DNA from: Clostridia bacterium
Lineage (GTDB): Bacteria > Bacillota > Clostridia > Christensenellales > Borkfalkiaceae
Direction: 5' to 3'
Assembly: GCA_900766495.1 (NCBI GenBank)
Contig: CAAFVM010000027.1
Location: 1-52,993, forward strand
Length of the DNA: 52,993 bases
Shown here: positions 8,179-16,403 of the stretch, piece by piece
Position numbering within the stretch: position 1 is the first letter of the stretch
How the letters are laid out: each line of letters starts with the position of its first letter
The notes under the pieces: model-generated
Seen by the model: the letters and a program-made list of their open reading frames with translations, nothing else
Told to the model about the DNA's origin: nothing
The model's database searches: none
Made by a program: the position numbers and the translations under genes

Positions 8179-8766
8179 TTATTTGTTTTCGCCGTCGGAC
8201 GAATTGTCTTCGGTGAAGACCTCGGCGTTTTGCGCTTGGTTTTGCATATCATTGCCAAAGGGCGCGGGTGCGGTTTCTTCTTCGGCTGTGTTTTTAAGCC
8301 TGAAGAAATTTACCACGCTCATCACAAGCGAATAAATCACGTATAAGTGGAAAACTATGTCGATAATCATTGACGCGTCGAACGCGGAAATTATTATATA
8401 AATGAAATAAATAGTATCCAGCGAGAACAAAATCAGCGCGGCTATAAGCCAACCGAAATGTTTTTTGCCGAAAATAAAGCACAGCAGGTAAGCGGCTATC
8501 ACAACCACGGCGAACGCGATTGCAACTATTAACACGCCCATAGGCAATTCGCCCGCGGCAACGCCTATATACGATAAAATTACCGCGTAGTAGGGAATTG
8601 AAGCCGAGAACAAAAAGTAACTGTCGGAACCGGTTAAGGCGAGTATAATGTTGATTGCGGTGAATGCGCAAATCAGCAACACCGTAAGTCTTGACGAAAG
8701 AAACTGCCTTTCGGCGAGTTCTTTTTTGGTGAAACCTTGCGTTTGGTTTTTGTTGAAAATACCCAT
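8179..8766 (-). CDS. Four-TM membrane protein of unknown function
   Basis: 195 residues. A short basic N-terminus is followed by about four hydrophobic segments (roughly residues 27-48, 58-75, 80-100 and 105-150). The cytoplasmic tail is rich in Glu, Asn and Gln and ends NSSDGENK. The start ATG at 8766 is preceded on the minus strand by AAGGAAG. I do not recognise the family. It lies alone between convergent and divergent neighbours. Confidence 0.6.
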   Translation of the reverse strand: MGIFNKNQTQGFTKKELAERQFLSSRLTVLLICAFTAINIILALTGSDSYFLFSASIPYYAVILSYIGVAAGELPMGVLIVAIAFAVVVIAAYLLCFIFGKKHFGWLIAALILFSLDTIYFIYIIISAFDASMIIDIVFHLYVIYSLVMSVVNFFRLKNTAEEETAPAPFGNDMQNQAQNAEVFTEDNSSDGENK

Positions 8767-8851
8767 TTTTTTCTTCCTTTTTTCTTGTTTTTATTTTTAC
8801 GATATAGCAAAAAGTGCGGCTATAACGCGATTAACGAAGCTTTTAGCATAT

Positions 8852-10711
8852 TTATTTTTTCAGCCAAACCATTAAAACGGCTATGTCGGCAGGGTTTACG
8901 CCCGAAATTCTGCCTGCCTGCCCGAGGCTTCTCGGTTTAACCTGCATAAGTTTCTGGCGCGCTTCCAGTCGAAGCCCCTCTATTTTTGAATAGTCGATAT
9001 CGCTCGGCAAAATTTTATCTTCGAGTTTTTTCTGCTTTTCGGCTTCGCGGTTTTCTTTTTCCAGATATCCCGCATAGCGTATTTCGGTTTCTACGCTGTC
9101 GCATAAATCCCAGGGAACGTCTTCGAACACGCCGAAGGTTTGTTTAAGTTCGTCCATCGTAATCCCGCGGGCTAAAAGGTCGCGCAGAGATAAGCCGTTT
9201 TTAGGCGGATTTTCGCAATGTTTCAAAACCAGATCGGTTATTTTTTCAACGGGGTAAACCTGCGAAAGGCGTTTTTCGAGTTCGGCTTTAAGCTGTTTTT
9301 TTGCGTTGAAACGGGCGTATCTTTCGTCGGTTACAAGCCCCACCTCGCGCCCGAGTTCGGTTAAACGGAAATCGGCGTTGTCCTGCCGCAAAAATATGCG
9401 GTGTTCCGCGCGCGAAGTCATCATTCGGTAGGGTTCGTTGGTGCCTTTTGTAACCAAATCGTCTATAAGCACGCCTATATACGCCTGGTCGCGTCTTAAA
9501 ACAAACGGTTGCTTTCCGCGCAGAGCGAGCGACGCGTTAAGCCCCGCCATAAGTCCTTGTGCGGCGGCTTCTTCATATCCGCTGGTACCGTTTATCTGCC
9601 CCGCGCAGTAAAGTCCTTTAACTTTTTTAAATTCGAGGGCGGGGGTTAAATCGAGGCTGTCGATACAGTCGTATTCTATCGCGTAAGCGTAGCGCATTAT
9701 TTCGCAGTTTTCAAGCCCCGCTATAGTATGGTAAATGGCTTCCTGCACGTCGTGCGGCAGAGAGGTGGACATTCCCTGAACGTAAACTTCGTCGGTATCG
9801 GCGCCCTCGGGTTCAAGAAAAATCTGGTGGCGCTCTTTGTCTTTAAATCGTTCAACTTTGGTTTCGATAGAGGGGCAATAGCGTGGCCCCGTGCCGACTA
9901 CCACTCCGTTATACAGCGGCGAACGATGTAAATTTTCGCGTATTATTTCGTGCGTTTTTAAGTTGGTATAAGTAAGATAGCAGGGCGTTTGCGCGTCGGG
10001 TATGCCGTCGCTCATAAACGAGAAAGGGTAAATGTGTTTTTCTCCCTGCTGTATTTCGCATTTTGAATAATCTATGGTTCTGCCGTCGATTCTTGCCGGG
10101 GTTCCGGTTTTGAAACGGCGAACCGAAAAGCCGAGTTTTATAAGGCTTGCGGTAAGTTCGTTTGCGGGAGCGAACCCCGACGGGCCTGCCGATTGCAGCC
10201 ATTCGCCCGCAAGAACGCGGCTGTTTAAATAAACGCCCGTGCATAAAATTACTTTTTTCGCCTTTATAATACCGCCGAAAGTGGTTTTTACTCCGCACAC
10301 TTCGCCGTTTTCGGTTAATATTTCGGCTGCTTCGCATTGCAGAATATGCAGATGCTCGGTATTTTCAAGCGTTTTTTTCATTTGCCTGTGATAGGCGTTT
10401 TTATCGGCTTGCGCGCGCAAAGAGTGTACGGCGGCGCCTTTGCCGCGGTTGAGCATTCTTATTTGCAGCATGGTTTTGTCGATTGCCACGCCCATTTCTC
10501 CGCCGAGTGCGTCAAGCTCGCGAACCAGATGCCCCTTGGCTGTGCCGCCGATCGACGGATTGCACGCCATAAAGGCGATATTGTCTAAGTTTAAAGTAAG
10601 TATTGCGGTTTCCTGCCCGGTTCTTGCCAGAGCGAGAGCGGCTTCAACGCCCGCATGCCCGGCTCCTACGACTACCGCGTCGAAACTGCCTTTTACATAT
10701 TCGGTGTTCAT
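8852..10711 (-). CDS. mnmG: tRNA uridine-34 carboxymethylaminomethylation enzyme MnmG
   Basis: 619 residues, full length. FAD-binding Rossmann start DAVVVGAGHAGVEAALA (residues about 10-26), the family signature NPSIGGTAKGHLVRE, GTGPRYCPSIE, GTSGYEEAAAQGL and the C-terminal GRISGVNPADIAVL. With MnmE it installs the cmnm5 group on U34 of certain tRNAs, using FAD and folate. In many Bacillota mnmG lies near dnaA beside mnmE; mnmE is not in this window. The start has no clear Shine-Dalgarno site. It lies downstream of dnaA on the same strand but is probably separated from it by the hairpin at 10763-10793. Confidence 0.95.
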   Translation of the reverse strand: MNTEYVKGSFDAVVVGAGHAGVEAALALARTGQETAILTLNLDNIAFMACNPSIGGTAKGHLVRELDALGGEMGVAIDKTMLQIRMLNRGKGAAVHSLRAQADKNAYHRQMKKTLENTEHLHILQCEAAEILTENGEVCGVKTTFGGIIKAKKVILCTGVYLNSRVLAGEWLQSAGPSGFAPANELTASLIKLGFSVRRFKTGTPARIDGRTIDYSKCEIQQGEKHIYPFSFMSDGIPDAQTPCYLTYTNLKTHEIIRENLHRSPLYNGVVVGTGPRYCPSIETKVERFKDKERHQIFLEPEGADTDEVYVQGMSTSLPHDVQEAIYHTIAGLENCEIMRYAYAIEYDCIDSLDLTPALEFKKVKGLYCAGQINGTSGYEEAAAQGLMAGLNASLALRGKQPFVLRRDQAYIGVLIDDLVTKGTNEPYRMMTSRAEHRIFLRQDNADFRLTELGREVGLVTDERYARFNAKKQLKAELEKRLSQVYPVEKITDLVLKHCENPPKNGLSLRDLLARGITMDELKQTFGVFEDVPWDLCDSVETEIRYAGYLEKENREAEKQKKLEDKILPSDIDYSKIEGLRLEARQKLMQVKPRSLGQAGRISGVNPADIAVLMVWLKK

Positions 10712-10762
10712 ATTTTTTAACTGCTCGGCGGTTTTTTACATACCGCAAAAAATTTAAAAAGT

Positions 10763-10793
10763 GGCGAAACCTGTCGATTAACGCGCGTTTCGC
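10763..10793 (-). terminator. Hairpin after dnaA built from the dispersed repeat
   Basis: GCGAAAC (10764-10770) and GTTTCGC (10787-10793) form a stem whose loop carries GTCGATTAACGCGC, matching the 3' half of the dispersed TATAAG-GTTAAC repeat. Read on the minus strand the stem is followed by T-rich sequence, so it could terminate dnaA transcription. Confidence 0.5.
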
Positions 10794-10808
10794 TTAAATT
10801 TTTTATTA

Positions 10809-10829
10809 AGCCGGCATAAAAAGCCGGCA
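10809..10829. other. GCCGGC inverted repeat after dnaA
   Basis: Two GCCGGC hexamers flank ATAAAAA directly after the dnaA stop codon and can form a short strong hairpin. Neither side has a good T run, so its role as terminator is uncertain. Confidence 0.4.
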
Positions 10830-10832
10830 AAA

Positions 10833-12188
10833 TTATTTTTTAAGAATCATGTTTTTAAGGTCGTTTACCTCGGTGGCAATTCGCGGGTCGGTAGCCATAA
10901 GTTCGGCTATTTTATTCCGAGCGTGAATTACCGTTGTGTGATCTCTTCCGCCCATCGCCTGACCTATGGTTACGAGCGGTAAACTCATAAGATCGTTTAT
11001 AAGATAAATGCAAATTTGGCGGGGTTCTACAAGTTCTTTATTTTTCTTTCTGCCCAGAACGTCTTCTTTTCTGACGTTGTAAAAATTGCAAACGGTTTCT
11101 ATTATTCCCGCCGTAGTCATAACTTCTTTGTTTTCCACCGTAGCCGATTGCCTTATGGCTTCTTTTGCAAGCTCAAGCGAAATTGGTTCTTCGTGCAGAA
11201 GCGACGCGAAAATAACCTTGTTTAAAAGACCTTCGAGCGAACGCACGTCGTTACCTCCGTTTTCGGCAAGGTAAGAAGCCACGTCTACGTCGAGTATGTA
11301 TTTTTTCTCTTCGGCTTTGCGTTGCAAAATGGCTATTTTGGTTTCGATGTCGGGCGGGAGGACCTGCGCCATAAGCCCGCCTTCGAATCGGGTTTTAAGT
11401 CTGTCGGAAAGGGTTGCTATTTCCGAAGGTTTACAGTCGGCGGATAAAATTATTTGTTTATCCTGCCCGTAAAGTTCGTTGAACGTGTGGAAGAATTCTT
11501 CCTGCGTGGTTTCTTTTTTTGCAAGAAACTGAACGTCGTCGATTATAAGCACGTCTACGTTTCTGTAACGATTGCGAAATTCGCGGGTACCCGCCGCCGA
11601 GCCTTTTCCCTGACGGATTATGGTTATAAGGTCGTTGGTGAATTTTTCGCAGGTGGCGTAAAGCACGTTGGTGCGCGGCGCGTCGGAAAGAATCTGATTT
11701 GCTATTGCGTGCATTATGTGCGTTTTGCCAAGCCCCGTTCCGCCGTAAATAAACAACGGGTTATAGCTTTTACCGGGTTCTTCGGCAACGGCTTTCGCCG
11801 CCGAATACAAGAACTTGTTGGAAGCGCCTACTACGAAAGAATCGAAAGTGTATTTGGGGTTGATTTCCATGGCGCCGTCTAAAATCGAATTGTCGTCGGC
11901 TGTTTCTCCGCAAAGTTCCATATAGTCGTCGTCGCTGTCGCCCACGGTAACTTTTATAGACGTAATTCCGGTGTGAGCTTGTTCGAGGGCTTGCAGAATT
12001 TTTTCGTGCAGCCTGCTTTTATGGCATATTTCGCGGGCAAAAAGTTCCGTCGGAACGTTAAGAACCAGCTTTCTGCCTATCATGTCTACGGCGCGAATTT
12101 TTTCGATATAGGTAGAATAGCTTATGGTGCTGGTGGTGTTTTGCAACACCTCGAGCGCCTTTTTCCATAAAATTTCGTAATTTTCCAT
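10833..12188 (-). CDS. dnaA: Chromosomal replication initiator DnaA
   Basis: 451 residues. Domain I is at the N-terminus. The AAA+ core starts at NPKYTFDSFVVGASNKF, with Walker A GGTGLGKTH (about residues 147-155), Walker B LIIDDVQF (about 213-220) and LSDRLKTRFEGGL. Domain IV carries the box-binding signature GRDHTTVIHA near residue 420. It melts oriC and starts replication. The start codon has GAGGG 7 bases upstream. It is transcribed away from recF, with no dnaN next to it, which is unlike the usual dnaA-dnaN-recF order. Confidence 0.97.
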   Translation of the reverse strand: MENYEILWKKALEVLQNTTSTISYSTYIEKIRAVDMIGRKLVLNVPTELFAREICHKSRLHEKILQALEQAHTGITSIKVTVGDSDDDYMELCGETADDNSILDGAMEINPKYTFDSFVVGASNKFLYSAAKAVAEEPGKSYNPLFIYGGTGLGKTHIMHAIANQILSDAPRTNVLYATCEKFTNDLITIIRQGKGSAAGTREFRNRYRNVDVLIIDDVQFLAKKETTQEEFFHTFNELYGQDKQIILSADCKPSEIATLSDRLKTRFEGGLMAQVLPPDIETKIAILQRKAEEKKYILDVDVASYLAENGGNDVRSLEGLLNKVIFASLLHEEPISLELAKEAIRQSATVENKEVMTTAGIIETVCNFYNVRKEDVLGRKKNKELVEPRQICIYLINDLMSLPLVTIGQAMGGRDHTTVIHARNKIAELMATDPRIATEVNDLKNMILKK

Positions 12189-12476
12189 ACGGAGCCCTCT
12201 TCAATAGTAAAACTAAACTCAATAAATTTGACATACAGCCGAAAAAACGCTAAAATATATGGTATAAACGTTTTGCATAAAGCGCGCCGGATTGTTTGCG
12301 TAAAATAATTGTTTTCCGCGTCGTCGCGAGCCTCGGCTTTTTTAGGTGATACTTTTTAATTATATAATTAATTATAAAAAAAAGCAAGGGATAAGCAATA
12401 GATTTTATTTTTTATTTTTTCGCTTCGCTCGCGTCGGGTATAAAATTTATTTCTGCAAACCGTCGGAAGAAAAAGC
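12189..12476. other. Candidate replication origin region between dnaA and recF
   Basis: A 288-bp gene-free region between divergent dnaA and recF, with a very AT-rich block at about 12350-12420 that could unwind. No exact TTATCCACA box was seen; the nearest is TTATGCAAA on the minus strand near 12273-12281. Assignment as oriC rests on gene context, not on boxes. Confidence 0.4.
12228..12256 (+). promoter_or_regulatory. Promoter directed toward recF
   Basis: TTGACA (12228-12233), 17-bp spacer, TAAAAT (12251-12256). Transcription from here would give recF a leader of about 210 bases. Confidence 0.7.
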
Positions 12477-13598
12477 TTGTCGGGAAAAATCGTGTATATA
12501 AAAAAGCTCGAACTTGAAAATTTCAGGAATTACGAAAAACAGACTTTCGAATTTTCTTCGGGAGTAAATATAATTTACGGGCTTAACGCTCAGGGCAAAA
12601 CCAATGCCGCCGAGGGCGTTTTTTATGCGTGCACGGGTTATTCGCCGAGGGTCACGCGCGACAAACAGGTTATTCGCTACGGTAAAGAAAAGGCTCGCGT
12701 TTATGCCGAAGCTCAAAGTTCTCTTGCCGGTAAAATAGGCGCGCAAATAGAATTTTATTCGGAAGGCGGGCGAAAAATGTCTATCAACGGCGTGACGGTT
12801 GCGAAAACAGGAGAGCTGATAGGAAATATAAACGCCGTCATGTTTAATCCGCAGGAGCTTAAACTGGTTCAGCAAAGCCCCGAGGACAGGCGGCGGTTTA
12901 TGGACGTTTCGCTTTCGCAGATGAACAGGCGGTATTATTACGCGCTGCAAAAATATAAAAAAATTCTTACTCAGCGTAACGTGCTTTTAAAAAATCCCGA
13001 CAGGGAGCTTGTCGTTTCAACTTTGCCTGTATGGGACGAGCAGCTTGCAACTGTTGCCGCGGGCATTATTTACGACAGAAACGGGTTCGTCGAAGAGCTT
13101 CGCCCCCTTTGCGTGAAAGCTCATTCGGAAGTTTCGGGCGGGGCGGAAAAGCTTGAAATAGAAAGCGAAAATAAATTCGCGGGCGAGCCTTGCGAAATAA
13201 AAGAACAACTGAAATCGGCGCTATACGAACGTATGGAACGCGACATGGAGGCGGGATTTACCACCATAGGTCCCCATCGCGACGATTTGAAAATTAAACT
13301 CGACGGGGTGGATTTGCGAATTTACGGCTCGCAGGGGCAACAGCGCACTGCCGCGCTTTCGCTTAAACTTGCCGAGGTGGAAGTTTTTAAAAAACGTTTC
13401 GGCGAGCCGCCGGTTCTTATTTTAGACGACGCGATGAGCGAACTCGACCGCGGCAGAAGAAAAAAATTGCTTGAATTTTTAAATGGCATTCAAACCATAA
13501 TTACCTGCACCGACGCCGACGACGAGCTTTTGGGCTTTGCCGACAAAGTGTTTTTCGTGGAAAAAGGAAACGTTAAAAATTTAATCGAAAACGGATGA
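12477..13598 (+). CDS. recF: DNA replication and repair protein RecF
   Basis: About 373 residues. It starts with the family motif YIKKLELENFRNYEK, then Walker A GLNAQGKTN (about residues 36-44), the signature segment SPEDRRRFMDVSLSQ, GSQGQQRTAALSLKLAE and Walker B LILDDAMSELD. It is an SMC-like ATPase that loads RecA at gaps with RecO and RecR. The frame given starts at a TTG with GGAAG 7 bases upstream; a GTG at 12492 would give the more usual MYIKKLEL start, so the first codon is uncertain. It is divergent from dnaA and 12 bp from the next gene. Confidence 0.93.
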   Translation: MSGKIVYIKKLELENFRNYEKQTFEFSSGVNIIYGLNAQGKTNAAEGVFYACTGYSPRVTRDKQVIRYGKEKARVYAEAQSSLAGKIGAQIEFYSEGGRKMSINGVTVAKTGELIGNINAVMFNPQELKLVQQSPEDRRRFMDVSLSQMNRRYYYALQKYKKILTQRNVLLKNPDRELVVSTLPVWDEQLATVAAGIIYDRNGFVEELRPLCVKAHSEVSGGAEKLEIESENKFAGEPCEIKEQLKSALYERMERDMEAGFTTIGPHRDDLKIKLDGVDLRIYGSQGQQRTAALSLKLAEVEVFKKRFGEPPVLILDDAMSELDRGRRKKLLEFLNGIQTIITCTDADDELLGFADKVFFVEKGNVKNLIENG

Positions 13599-13610
13599 AA
13601 TTTTTTATAA

Positions 13611-14324
13611 ATGGACGAAATTTTTATAAGGGAACGCGCGCTTATAGGCGACGCCGCGTTTGAAAAATTGAAAAATTCCGCGGTGGCGGTTTTCGGGCTG
13701 GGCGGCGTAGGTTCATACGTATGCGAGGCTCTCGCCCGTGCGGGGGTGGGTAAACTGCTTCTTTGCGACGACGACGTTATAGTTGCTCACAACGGGAACC
13801 GACAGTTGTTCGCGCTTAACTCGACCGTCGGAAGAAAAAAAGCCGAGGTAGCCGCCGAACGTATGCGCGATATCAATCCCGATATAAAGCTTGACGTGCG
13901 CGCCGAACGCTATGAAGCTTCAACCGAAGCGAATTTTAACCTTGCCGAATATAATTACGTTGCCGATTGCATCGATTCGGTGACATCGAAAATACTGCTT
14001 GCCGTCAGGTGCGAAAAAGAGGGCGTTCCTCTTATTTCCTGTATGGGAACCGGCAATAAACTTTTGGGCGATTTTAAAATAGCCGATATTTATTCCACTA
14101 ATATCTGCCCGCTTGCTAAAGTTATGCGCAAGGAGCTTAAAGCGCGCGGAGTAAAAAAACTTAAAGTGGTTTATTCGGAAGAGCTTATTTATTCGCCCGT
14201 TTGCGCGGTGCCGTCGAATAAAAGGCAAACTCCCGCCAGCGTATCGTTTGTTCCTCCGCTTGCCGGCATAAAAATGGCGGGCGAAATAGTGCGCGATATA
14301 ATAGGCGACGATATGAGAAAATAA
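13611..14324 (+). CDS. tcdA: tRNA threonylcarbamoyladenosine dehydratase
   Basis: 237 residues of the E1-like ThiF/MoeB fold: GLGGVGSYVCEALARAGVG nucleotide loop (about residues 28-46), DDD at the adenylation site, NRQ, VADCIDSVTSK, and GTGNK. The SVSFVPPLAGIKMAG end is typical of TcdA/CsdL rather than MoeB or ThiF. It forms the cyclic ct6A37 modification in ANN-reading tRNAs in an ATP-dependent reaction. It follows recF by 12 bp and is probably co-transcribed. Confidence 0.87.
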   Translation: MDEIFIRERALIGDAAFEKLKNSAVAVFGLGGVGSYVCEALARAGVGKLLLCDDDVIVAHNGNRQLFALNSTVGRKKAEVAAERMRDINPDIKLDVRAERYEASTEANFNLAEYNYVADCIDSVTSKILLAVRCEKEGVPLISCMGTGNKLLGDFKIADIYSTNICPLAKVMRKELKARGVKKLKVVYSEELIYSPVCAVPSNKRQTPASVSFVPPLAGIKMAGEIVRDIIGDDMRK

Positions 14325-14378
14325 TTGGGGGCTTGCGCGAAACCGCTGTTTTTTATAGCCGTATTTATATAAAGTCGC

Positions 14379-14410
14379 GCTATAAGCCCGTTAACGCATA
14401 TTTTCGCAAC
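14379..14410 (+). repeat. TATAAG-GTTAAC dispersed repeat, copy 3
   Basis: Core TATAAGCCCGTTAAC at 14381-14395 followed by GCATATTTTCGCAAC, downstream of tcdA. Confidence 0.7.
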
Positions 14411-14466
14411 AAAAAATGAGGTTGGTTGCGGGCGTAAAACAAAAAATAAAAAGGGAGAAAAAAACC

Positions 14467-15129
14467 ATGAAAAGACGAATAGACGTAACGCCTTACCTTG
14501 CCGAGGGCGAAAACGTGGTTATGAAATCTTACGCTATGCAAAGCAAGTCGCGCTACGTGGAGCTTGCGGTGAACTCGCTGCTGACAGCCATAACGGTTGT
14601 GGGCGATTGCTTTATTTTAGGCGTTTTAATCGGCGCGAAAGACACCTTTAAAAACACCGCCTGGGCATTGCCGCTTTTAATAATACTGTTTGCCATACAC
14701 GTTACCGCGTTGGTTATGTGGCTTGCGGGCATTATAAAAAAGCTGTCGGATAAGTCGGAGCGTTGGTTTGTTTTAACCGACAAACGCATAATTATAGTTC
14801 GTTCGGGTTTTCCGTCGGGCGCGGAGTTTATCGACCTTAAAGACATAACTTCGGTTAAGTTCGAAGAAAACAAAATAACCCTTTTCGCGGGGGATGAGCG
14901 GTTGGCTCTTTCTACCCCCGAACGCGCGGCGGAGTTTTCGTCGGCGCTTGAAAACAGGCTTGACGAGATATTCGAAAAAAAGAATTCTCTGCCTGCCGAA
15001 AACGCTAAAAACGAAAACGGCGACGAGAGAACCTCGGCGGAAAGCTCTTTAACGGGCGAAAACAGCGAAGCCGAAGACGAAAAAGAAACCGAAGAAGAAA
15101 GCGAAACATCGGCGGAAGAAAAAGAATAA
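14467..15129 (+). CDS. Two-TM protein with a bacterial PH-like domain
   Basis: 220 residues from the ATG at 14467, chosen because GGGAG lies upstream; a longer frame from 14416 has no such site. There are two hydrophobic segments (about 38-60 and 75-97). Then RWFVLTDKRIIIV and FIDLKDITSVKFEENKITLF match the bacterial PH (DUF304-like) domain found on membrane proteins. The tail from about residue 175 is almost entirely Glu, Ser, Asn and Ala and should be disordered. Function unknown; a membrane-associated scaffold is possible. Confidence 0.65.
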   Translation: MKRRIDVTPYLAEGENVVMKSYAMQSKSRYVELAVNSLLTAITVVGDCFILGVLIGAKDTFKNTAWALPLLIILFAIHVTALVMWLAGIIKKLSDKSERWFVLTDKRIIIVRSGFPSGAEFIDLKDITSVKFEENKITLFAGDERLALSTPERAAEFSSALENRLDEIFEKKNSLPAENAKNENGDERTSAESSLTGENSEAEDEKETEEESETSAEEKE

Positions 15130-15200
15130 AATACAAAAAAGTAAAAAATAAAAGCTGAAAACGCGCGCGGCATAAAAGCTCGCCGTAAAAGTGAGGAAAA

Positions 15201-15905
15201 ATGGAAAATAAAAAAAAGACAGATAAAGTCGAAACCGTCGAAGCCGTAGAAACAGAAAACTCTTCGTCTACAAGAAAAGAATATTTTGTTAACGTAGATT
15301 ACAACAAATCGAAACGGCTCAAATTTTTTGTGCTTTACACGATAATGGTGTTTTTAAGCATTATTATGATAGGCGCGTTCGCCGCGTTTAAACAGTGGTG
15401 GATTGTGATTTTATTCCTGGTTCTGCTTGTGGTGTTCGCTGCGTTCATTCCGCAAACGTTAAAAAACTACCCGGTTAAAAACGCCGCGCCGTCGCTGATT
15501 GTAGAGGGACGCACGGTTTACATAGACGGGCAGGCGTTCCGCGCTTCCGACATCGAAAACGCGAAAGTCATTATCGAATTTGCGCCCGTCAGTAAAATCG
15601 ATTCCGAAAACAGAAAATTCGTAAGCGATATGGCGGCTAAAATGCCCGAAGAGGAATGCTTCGGTTCTATAGAAATATCGTTCCGCCCCGGCGTTGTGAG
15701 AAAAGGCGAGGTTCGCGTGGTTACAATCGAAGACTGCCTCGGCGCGCTGGTTGCCATGGTAGACGCGGGCATAAAGCATTACGCCATTATTTTTAATATG
15801 AAAAAGATTTACGAACCCGCGCGTTTCACCATTACTAAAAACGAAATAAAACAGGCTAAACTTACCGACGTTTCGGCTAAAAATCGCCGCAAACAAATTT
15901 TATAA
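15201..15905 (+). CDS. Two-TM membrane protein of unknown function
   Basis: 234 residues. An acidic and basic N-terminus (1-45) is followed by two hydrophobic segments (about 49-68 and 71-92) and a soluble domain (about 100-234) containing LIVEGRTVYIDGQAF and FTITKNEIKQAK. Two TM segments then a beta-rich soluble part resemble the PH-like neighbour just upstream, so the pair may act together. The family is not recognised. GTGAGGA lies before the ATG. Confidence 0.55.
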   Translation: MENKKKTDKVETVEAVETENSSSTRKEYFVNVDYNKSKRLKFFVLYTIMVFLSIIMIGAFAAFKQWWIVILFLVLLVVFAAFIPQTLKNYPVKNAAPSLIVEGRTVYIDGQAFRASDIENAKVIIEFAPVSKIDSENRKFVSDMAAKMPEEECFGSIEISFRPGVVRKGEVRVVTIEDCLGALVAMVDAGIKHYAIIFNMKKIYEPARFTITKNEIKQAKLTDVSAKNRRKQIL

Positions 15906-15931
15906 GCCTTATTGCGGGCGGCAAATTAAAA

Positions 15932-16279
15932 ATGAAAGCCGAAAAAAACGAAAATTTAAACGCCGAAGATAGCTTTGCCGAAAGAGTTTACGCCGCGGTC
16001 AGGCGTATTCCGAAAGGTAAAGTAGCAAGTTACGCGCTCGTCGCTTTTTCCGCGGGCAGTCCGCGGGCGTGCAGAGCGGCGGGTAACGCTCTTCATAAAA
16101 ACCCTTATTTCGGCGAGGTGCCTTGCCACAGAGTGGTTGCTTCCGACGGCTCGCTGGCGGGTAAATTCGCGTTCGGCGGCAGCAAGGTTCAGCAAAAAAT
16201 GCTTGAAGCCGAGGGTGTGTTTTTAAACGCCGACGGCAAAGTGGATATGAAAAAGTATTCGCTGAATAAGCAGTTTTAA
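15932..16279 (+). CDS. MGMT-family protein (alkyltransferase DNA-binding domain)
   Basis: 115 residues covering only the C-terminal DNA-binding domain of O6-alkylguanine alkyltransferases: RVYAAVRRIPKGKVASY, RAAGNAL and the active-site motif PCHRV with Cys65 present. Alkyltransferase-like proteins (Atl) have lost this Cys, so here transfer of an alkyl group to the protein is chemically possible. The N-terminal domain of full Ogt/AdaB is absent, which is common in bacterial 'MGMT family protein' entries. Single gene; role in DNA alkylation damage inferred. Confidence 0.8.
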   Translation: MKAEKNENLNAEDSFAERVYAAVRRIPKGKVASYALVAFSAGSPRACRAAGNALHKNPYFGEVPCHRVVASDGSLAGKFAFGGSKVQQKMLEAEGVFLNADGKVDMKKYSLNKQF

Positions 16280-16327
16280 GCTTTTTTAATTGCAGTTTAA
16301 AAGGTGTTTGAAAAAATAAAAAGTCGT

Positions 16328-16360
16328 GCTATAAATTCGTAAACGCATAGTTTGCTTCAA
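16328..16360 (+). repeat. TATAAG-GTTAAC dispersed repeat, copy 4 (diverged)
   Basis: TATAAATTCGTAAACGCATAG from 16330, followed by TTTGCTTCAA. It keeps the flanks of the family but has changes in the core. Confidence 0.5.
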
Positions 16361-16368
16361 AAAACGGG

Positions 16369-16393
16369 TAGGAATTCCATTCCTTATCACTAA
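16369..16393. repeat. Solitary end of the MITE-like element
   Basis: TAGGAATTCCATTCC then TTATCACTAA differs at one base from the terminal inverted repeat of the 46197-46480 element (its right end read inward). No second end is found nearby, so this is a remnant. Confidence 0.65.
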
Positions 16394-16403
16394 TTTTATA
16401 AAA

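Noticed and set aside
12189..12476. DnaA boxes proving oriC
   Set aside because: No exact TTATCCACA match was found by eye; only a one-mismatch candidate, so oriC was left as a context-based call.
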